Shown: one piece after another, positions 5,976 to 8,108 of the stretch | Position numbering within the stretch: the stretch's first letter is position 1 | Layout of the letters: every line of letters begins with the position of its first letter | Source of the DNA: Saprospiraceae bacterium | GTDB taxonomy: Bacteria; Bacteroidota; Bacteroidia; Chitinophagales; Saprospiraceae | Assembly: GCA_013361075.1 (NCBI GenBank) | Contig: JABWAJ010000237.1 | Span: forward strand, 1 to 8,108 | Length of the DNA stretch: 8,108 bases | Direction: 5' to 3' | Notes under the pieces: model-generated | Database searches by the model: none | Told to the model about the DNA's origin: nothing | What the model saw: the letters and a program-made list of their open reading frames with translations, nothing else | Position numbers and translations under genes: made by a program

Positions 5976-7493
5976 TTACCCTACCACCCAAGCCACATCT
6001 CCCTCCAGCACCGACGTGCGCTCAGAAGTCATCAGATCACCCGGATTGCAGGTGCCGTTGGCGTATTGGCCCTGCGTAATCCAAAACCGCACATAGACCA
6101 TATCCTGCGAGTCGAGTACCTTGAGGTGGAGGTAGTAACCGGGGTGGAAGTCTTTGACGGGCGATTGTTCCAGTGCCGTTTCCAGCGCTTCGGCTCCGTT
6201 TTGAAGGTGCCCAAGCGCTTGATTGAGCGTGTGCTGCGGCACGAGGTTCAGGGCAGTGGCGTGGGTGCGGAGCAGCCCGGTCAGCTCCTGAATGCGGGTT
6301 TGGATATCCCTGAAATCACCGGCTTCGATGCGGCCGTGCTGCAAGGCATAATAACCGGCTGCCGCTTTTCGGAAGTGGTCAAAAACAATGGGTTTGTAAT
6401 CTGTGTTTTTTGAAAAAATGCGTTGTAATCCAAGGAAATACGCCCCTATTTCGTGCAAGGCAGCGCGCCCTTTGTCGGCATTACTCAGCGAAATGATCTC
6501 GATGCCCCCATTGCCGGAAGGCATAAAATCGCGCGTGCGGTCAAGGCGGCGGTTGAGTACCGGAAAACAGTTTAATTGAAGCGAAAAATGTTCAAGATCC
6601 CCGGGTTCGATGCCTGACGGGAAAACTAATTTGAACCAGACGAGATCTTCCTTTATGGTTTCGCCCAAAATTTCTGCGCCACATAATTCGCTTATTGCTT
6701 CAGGAGGCGGCGTTTTTTGCAAATCGGAGGCCCGAACCTGTACAAAGCAGTGATTGTATTGTTGCAGAATGCTTTTTTCGATGCTGTAGAGGTGCATAAA
6801 CTCCTCATCCACATACCGGGCACTTTGCTGGTCAAGCGCCTGTTGGTCGGCCCAAAGCCCCATTTTTGCAGGTTGTGATGCTTCGTTGTGCTGCCAGATG
6901 ACCAAAGGCAAAAGCCGGTATAGCGCTTCCCGCCGCGCTTCATTTTTCACATTCCAGTGGGCATAAAAACAAAGCGGCTGGTCTGGAGAGAGCGGAGCAT
7001 CTAATTGGATGCCCACCCAAAAAACGCCGTTGTGAAAAGCAGACGTCGCATTGCTGAATATCGTTCGGCTTCGCGTATGTTCTACAACTTCGTTCAGTGA
7101 GTGGCTAGTTGCTGTATATTTTACCCGGGCTTTAATTAATGGAACAGGAAGTAGTGGCGCAAAAAACAACTGATGCGGCGCTGCCTGGCCCAATCGTGCA
7201 ATGGTCAGTACATCTTCGTCCGGGCGCAGAACATAGTTGTTTTGACGGGGTTGTGCATACGCCAGGGCATGTGCCGGTACCGGGCGGGTTTTTACATCAG
7301 GACGCAAGCGGAGTTCGATGCGTTTTTGAATGGCGTCGTTACTGTCGACCAAGTCTCGGTGCAAAACACTCAGTTCTCCGGACATCCAGTCAATAAAAAG
7401 GCGCACTTCCGGGCGAAGGGCTTCCACGTTGCAATTGAAACGGCCGGCAGCCTGCGTTTGCAAGCGGGCACGTATGGATTCAAAAGTTTGCAT
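5976..7493 (-). CDS. tssF: T6SS baseplate subunit TssF, possibly C-terminally shortened
   Basis: TssF is the gp6-like wedge protein of the T6SS baseplate and works with TssG in the cytoplasm. The 505-residue product shows the family N-terminus: RPEVRLFIDWMSGEL (27-41), a short helix with SNDAIQKRIELRL, then PAHALAYAQP (73-82), the usual PAHA motif. FYAHWN (176-181) lies in the middle, and FSLQLNCFPVLNRRLDRT at 303-320 is highly typical. After a beta/helical region it ends with YVRFWITQGQYANGTCNPGDLM (467-488) and stops at AWVVG. As I recall them, most TssF proteins are about 580-620 residues and continue past this point with a basic C-terminal domain that is not visible here. The stop is a clean TAA, and no other frame restores a continuation. 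It starts 12 bp after vgrG. The family call is firm; the truncation is an inference. Confidence 0.85.
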   Translation of the reverse strand: MQTFESIRARLQTQAAGRFNCNVEALRPEVRLFIDWMSGELSVLHRDLVDSNDAIQKRIELRLRPDVKTRPVPAHALAYAQPRQNNYVLRPDEDVLTIARLGQAAPHQLFFAPLLPVPLIKARVKYTATSHSLNEVVEHTRSRTIFSNATSAFHNGVFWVGIQLDAPLSPDQPLCFYAHWNVKNEARREALYRLLPLVIWQHNEASQPAKMGLWADQQALDQQSARYVDEEFMHLYSIEKSILQQYNHCFVQVRASDLQKTPPPEAISELCGAEILGETIKEDLVWFKLVFPSGIEPGDLEHFSLQLNCFPVLNRRLDRTRDFMPSGNGGIEIISLSNADKGRAALHEIGAYFLGLQRIFSKNTDYKPIVFDHFRKAAAGYYALQHGRIEAGDFRDIQTRIQELTGLLRTHATALNLVPQHTLNQALGHLQNGAEALETALEQSPVKDFHPGYYLHLKVLDSQDMVYVRFWITQGQYANGTCNPGDLMTSERTSVLEGDVAWVVG

Positions 7494-7505
7494 AATCAGA
7501 CGTTT

Positions 7506-8108
7506 TTAAGGATTCAGGTCAATGCGGCTGGCTTCGAGGCTTAGATGGCGTCCGCCGTTGATTTTCATGTTTTGGCCAGCCGTGAATTCTGTTGCTTCAC
7601 TTTCGGTTTTTAGTTTTTTCCGGGCCTTGATTTCGATGTCGTCTGCCTCAATGGTCAGTTTTCCGCTGCGGTCGTCAATTTTGAAGGACACCTTTTCGGT
7701 CGTAAAGCCTTTTTTCTTGTTTTTGGGGTCGTGCCATTGGGCCGCGTTTGCCGAACCCTGGAAAAATGCGCCCAGGACAAAAGGAGATTTTTCGATGTTG
7801 AAATCTTCAGATTGTATGACAACCCGGTCTTCCGGCTCGGGCAAAAAATACATGCCTCCAAAACCGGTGTAGGGCGTCAGTACCCGCAACCAGGGCGACA
7901 GGGTTTTTTCTCCATCGCCAATAAATTCTACGCGCACACGGCCCAGTTTATCCGGGTCGTTGTGGTCTTTTACGATGGCCATAAGCGGACCACACAGCGG
8001 GTGGTTCGAGTTTTGCATTCTCACAGGAAAGGGGAAACCTGAAGGAATGGCCGTAAACGTATTGCTGTAAGCGTTGTCTCTATTTACAATATGATTCACC
8101 TCGATGAT
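7506..8108 (-). CDS. vgrG: VgrG spike protein, C-terminal part (5' end outside window)
   Basis: The frame is open to the right edge of the window, so the 200 visible residues are the C-terminal third of a VgrG; the GTG at 8097-8099 is internal. The IIEVNHIV and NTFTAIPSGFPFP stretch ends the gp27-like hub region. The gp5-like OB fold follows, with GPLMAIVKDHNDPDKLGRVRVEF, then SPWLRVLTPYTGFGGMYFLPEPEDRVVI and PFVLGAFFQG. The last 70 residues form a short repeating beta-strand tail (KLTIEADDIEIKARKKLK, MKINGGRHLSLEASRIDLNP), the start of the triple-stranded needle. No C-terminal effector domain is attached, so this is a purely structural spike, to be capped by the bare PAAR protein. The gene precedes tssF by 12 bp and is probably co-transcribed with it. 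Confidence 0.93.
   Translation of the reverse strand: MIEVNHIVNRDNAYSNTFTAIPSGFPFPVRMQNSNHPLCGPLMAIVKDHNDPDKLGRVRVEFIGDGEKTLSPWLRVLTPYTGFGGMYFLPEPEDRVVIQSEDFNIEKSPFVLGAFFQGSANAAQWHDPKNKKKGFTTEKVSFKIDDRSGKLTIEADDIEIKARKKLKTESEATEFTAGQNMKINGGRHLSLEASRIDLNP

Noticed and set aside
5973..6413. Plus-strand open frame of 146 codons opposite the end of tssF
   Set aside because: It is antisense to strongly matching TssF sequence and has no recognisable motifs.
5976..7493. A frameshift rather than a true stop at the end of tssF
   Set aside because: The other two frames after the stop do not encode anything resembling a TssF tail, and the frame in phase with the peptidase gene has its own TAG just before the junction.
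7173..7544. Plus-strand open frame opposite the start of tssF
   Set aside because: It is antisense to the conserved N-terminus of TssF and runs across the vgrG-tssF junction; a shadow frame.
388..8108. Alternative reading as a phage tail or extracellular contractile injection system
   Set aside because: TssN, a TssO-like protein, TssK and T6SS-type TssF/TssG are present, and membrane-anchor genes of this kind are not part of phage tails or extracellular injection systems.
1..8108. tRNA, rRNA, CRISPR arrays, insertion sequences and integrase genes
   Set aside because: I looked for repeats, transposase motifs and RNA gene signatures by eye and found none.

Overview
The window is most likely from a Bacteroidota genome. 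The main evidence is a nine-gene minus-strand block that matches a subtype-iii type VI secretion system (T6SSiii), the form confined to that phylum. It has the phylum-specific TssN, a TssO-like membrane protein, Bacteroidota-style TssF/TssG/TssK, VgrG and PAAR. No TssJ, TssL or TssM is present in the window. The first gene is a DUF2851 protein, a family I know mainly from Bacteroidota. Start codons are preceded by A/T-rich leaders rather than clear Shine-Dalgarno sites, which also fits. A more exact placement (Saprospiria or Cytophagia-like) would be a guess.

Layout: bases 1-384 hold the 3' end of the DUF2851 gene on the plus strand. It converges with the T6SS block with only 3 bp between the stop codons. 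The rest, read in the direction of transcription (right to left), is vgrG (3' part, runs off the right edge), tssF, an NlpC/P60-like cysteine peptidase/amidase gene, a lipase-like alpha/beta hydrolase gene, tssG, tssN, tssK, a PAAR gene and the tssO-like gene. Structural genes are separated by 6-21 bp and look like one transcription unit. The exceptions are two 112-bp gaps, one before each of the two enzyme genes.

How it fits together: VgrG and PAAR form the puncturing tip. TssF and TssG form the baseplate wedge. TssK links the wedge to the envelope. TssN and TssO are the membrane components thought to stand in for TssJLM in this subtype. The two enzymes between tssF and tssG are probably antibacterial effectors: one should cut peptidoglycan, the other membrane lipids or other esters.

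Most noteworthy: the enzyme pair is visibly AT-richer than its neighbours and sits inside the baseplate operon. No recognisable immunity gene lies beside either enzyme. The preceding tssF stops at residue 505, apparently short of the C-terminal domain I expect for the family. This suggests that an effector cassette was inserted at the 3' end of tssF. No RNA gene, CRISPR array, insertion sequence or convincing promoter was found, and no gene-free stretch exceeds 112 bp.
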